Positions 13,031 to 14,503 of a stretch of 14,503 nucleotides of DNA are shown piece by piece. Numbering within the stretch: position 1 is the stretch's first letter; each line of letters opens with the position of its first letter. Both the position numbers and the translations under genes were made by a program. The notes under the pieces were generated by a model. The model searched no databases, was not told where the DNA came from, and saw only the letters and a program-made list of their open reading frames with translations. Origin of the DNA: an uncultured Gammaproteobacteria bacterium (GTDB lineage Bacteria > Pseudomonadota > Gammaproteobacteria > Pseudomonadales > Azotimanducaceae_A); the NCBI GenBank assembly GCA_913041025.1, contig CAJWGQ010000059.1:1-14503 (forward strand), read 5' to 3'.

Positions 13031-13984
13031 ATGAATCCAGAATCGCTTGGATGGTCGACTTTCTTCTGGAATCAGTTGATTGAAGAAGACACCAGTCGCA
13101 ACGAAAGGCCCTCCAGAGTAATAGGCATTAGTAGGACTGAAGTAACCCTGCATGACGGTAATACTGAATTCAAAACCAATGTCGGTGGCAAGTGGTTCCA
13201 TAACCGAGGCGAAGAACAGCCGATCGTCGGAGATTGGGTACTAGTTGATCCAGAAAACAAAATGACGCGATTATTCGTTAGACGCAACGCTCTAAAGAGA
13301 ACCAATCCCTACAAGCCTGGAAAAATGCAGTTAATGACTGCAAACCTCGACAAACTATTTATCATCTCTTCCTGCAATGAGGATTATAATGAGTCTCGGA
13401 TCGAAAGGTTTTTGACACTGGCCGAAAGTAACGGCATCGAGCCCGTAGTTGTTCTAACTAAGGCAGACCTGACTGATGAGGGAGAATCGTATGAGTCCCG
13501 CACGCGAGCCTTAACTGGCTGCAAAATCTATCTGATCAACGCGACCCAAGATAGCGAGTGCGAAAAACTCCTAGAACATTTGATTTTTGGAGAAACCGCC
13601 TCGTTGATTGGGTCTTCCGGAGTGGGGAAGTCAACGATCGTCAATTCCCTGTTCAAACAAAAAGTACAAAAAACACAGTCGGTTCGAATTAGCGACTCAA
13701 AAGGTAGACATACAACGACGTCACGCTCACTTCATATCTTACCAAACGGAGCACTAATCATTGATTCACCGGGTATCAGAGAAATCGCTTTAGTTGATGA
13801 GCAGGTCGATCTTGCCTCCTCTTTTGACGACATCCATCAACTCGCGAGGCAATGCCGCTTTTCGAATTGTCGACATGGAAAGGAGCCAGGCTGCGCAGTA
13901 CATGCAGCGATCAACAGTGGAAAGCTTGATACCAGACGCCTTGAGAGCTTTTTAAAACTGGCTGATAAAAGCTCTGAAGATTAA
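13031..13984 (+). CDS. rsgA: Ribosome small subunit-dependent GTPase A (RsgA)
   Basis: A 317-residue circularly permuted GTPase. An N-terminal OB-fold-like region (about 30-85, VIGISRTEVTLHDG and QPIVGDWV) is followed by G4 TKAD (143-146), G1 GSSGVGKST (194-202), GRHTTT (225-230) and G3 DSPG (245-248). The C-terminal zinc site is C275-C280-H282-C288 in CRFSNCRHGKEPGC. RsgA assists late maturation of the 30S subunit. Length is near the family norm. The ATG start has no clear ribosome site, and no better start fits the LGWSTFFWNQL beginning. Neighbours do not match the usual orn/psd setting, so this may be an additional copy, which is inference. Confidence 0.9.
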   Translation: MNPESLGWSTFFWNQLIEEDTSRNERPSRVIGISRTEVTLHDGNTEFKTNVGGKWFHNRGEEQPIVGDWVLVDPENKMTRLFVRRNALKRTNPYKPGKMQLMTANLDKLFIISSCNEDYNESRIERFLTLAESNGIEPVVVLTKADLTDEGESYESRTRALTGCKIYLINATQDSECEKLLEHLIFGETASLIGSSGVGKSTIVNSLFKQKVQKTQSVRISDSKGRHTTTSRSLHILPNGALIIDSPGIREIALVDEQVDLASSFDDIHQLARQCRFSNCRHGKEPGCAVHAAINSGKLDTRRLESFLKLADKSSED

Positions 13985-13990
13985 CTCGCA

Positions 13991-14503
13991 CTAGCTTTCA
14001 GTCTTTATCAATGGTCTAAACGTAAACTCAGGGTCAGCTAAGGATTTTTTTCTGATCGATAGAATCTCTTTCCAAGTACTCAATAAACCATGGGTTGCCC
14101 TAGGAAGGTCCCTCTCAATCGCCTTTCGAAGCTTCGGCAAGTTATGAAAAGGAACGGCCGGAAACATATGATGCTCCAAATGATACTGCATGTTCCAATA
14201 ATAAAACCCAGTAAGCCACGAACAGGTAAACGTACGGGTATTATATCGAAAATCAGATTGATCTGAATTCAGGCCGAAGTGCTGAGGAAAGCCGCAAAGA
14301 AAGCCAAGCCATCGGCAGTAAAAAGTGCCAAACGTAAAAACAACCATCAGAAAAGGATGACCGGACAAAACGAAGCCAGTGGCTATCATCAAATGCCCCC
14401 CAATAAGAATTTGTGCCCAGCGCTTGTGGCGCTCTCTTAGGATTTTATCCTCCTCTGGAAGAACAAATTGATACCAGTCCCCGCGAACTCTGCCGTTTGC
14501 ATG
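13991..14503 (-). CDS. Membrane fatty acid desaturase, C-terminal part (runs off the window)
   Basis: A frame open from the right edge to a stop at 13991, giving 170 visible residues; the N-terminus, including the first histidine box and the start, lies outside. The visible part has a charged loop (WYQFVLPEEDKILRERHKRW), hydrophobic membrane segments (LSGHPFLMVVFTFGTFY, then RWLGFLCGF) and PQHFG as a second-box-like motif. The third histidine box is in QYHLEHHMFPAVP, followed by LPKLRKAIERDLPRATHG. The HxxHH box is typical of diiron acyl-lipid or sphingolipid desaturases, which add double bonds to membrane lipid chains with ferredoxin or a related donor. It ends 6 bases after the convergent RsgA gene. 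Regioselectivity cannot be read. Confidence 0.88.
   Translation of the reverse strand, partial: HANGRVRGDWYQFVLPEEDKILRERHKRWAQILIGGHLMIATGFVLSGHPFLMVVFTFGTFYCRWLGFLCGFPQHFGLNSDQSDFRYNTRTFTCSWLTGFYYWNMQYHLEHHMFPAVPFHNLPKLRKAIERDLPRATHGLLSTWKEILSIRKKSLADPEFTFRPLIKTES

Overview
The window (14.5 kb, moderate G+C by eye, densely packed on both strands) reads like the chromosome of a heterotrophic, probably marine, gammaproteobacterium. This placement is inferred from gene content: a circularly permuted GTPase RsgA, a YidD/TM2 mini-operon, a Baeyer-Villiger monooxygenase, a phytanoyl-CoA dioxygenase family protein, an LLM-class oxidoreductase, an acyl-CoA dehydrogenase and a fatty acid desaturase. 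No transposase, phage gene, CRISPR array, rRNA or tRNA was seen.

Layout. Positions 6-1183 (minus) hold a likely two-gene operon: a small protein that looks like a stand-alone FliG C-terminal domain with a coiled-coil tail, then a protein of two tandem ABM-type ferredoxin-like domains. Positions 1184-1689 lack a convincing gene but contain a 9-bp inverted repeat beside a possible promoter and an open frame that may be a gene remnant. Positions 1690-2589 (plus) carry a tight operon: DUF4177 protein, YidD homologue, TM2-domain membrane protein. A DUF3089 hydrolase-like protein (minus) and a GNAT acetyltransferase (plus) diverge at about 3.7-3.8 kb. A minus pair follows: a small membrane-anchored protein of unknown function and an LLM-class oxidoreductase.

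From 5.8 to 10.3 kb lies an oxidative-metabolism stretch: a PhyH-family dioxygenase with an N-terminal coiled coil (plus), then, on the minus strand, an FAD/NADPH Baeyer-Villiger monooxygenase, a DUF1993 protein and an aspartoacylase/succinylglutamate desuccinylase-like zinc hydrolase. Positions 10260-10639 have no gene but hold several consecutive hairpins that could be a small structured RNA, or the leader of the next operon.

Positions 10640-12955 (plus) carry an exported metallo-beta-lactamase-fold hydrolase and an acyl-CoA dehydrogenase, closed by a clear hairpin terminator at 12965-13005. RsgA follows on plus, converging on the 3' part of a membrane fatty acid desaturase that runs off the right edge.

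Taken together, most genes point to lipid, ketone or other hydrophobic carbon turnover, but no complete pathway can be read. The least explained items are the orphan FliG-C-like protein, the DUF4177-YidD-TM2 operon and the hairpin cluster at 10351-10442. I see no clear-cut new defence or mobile system.
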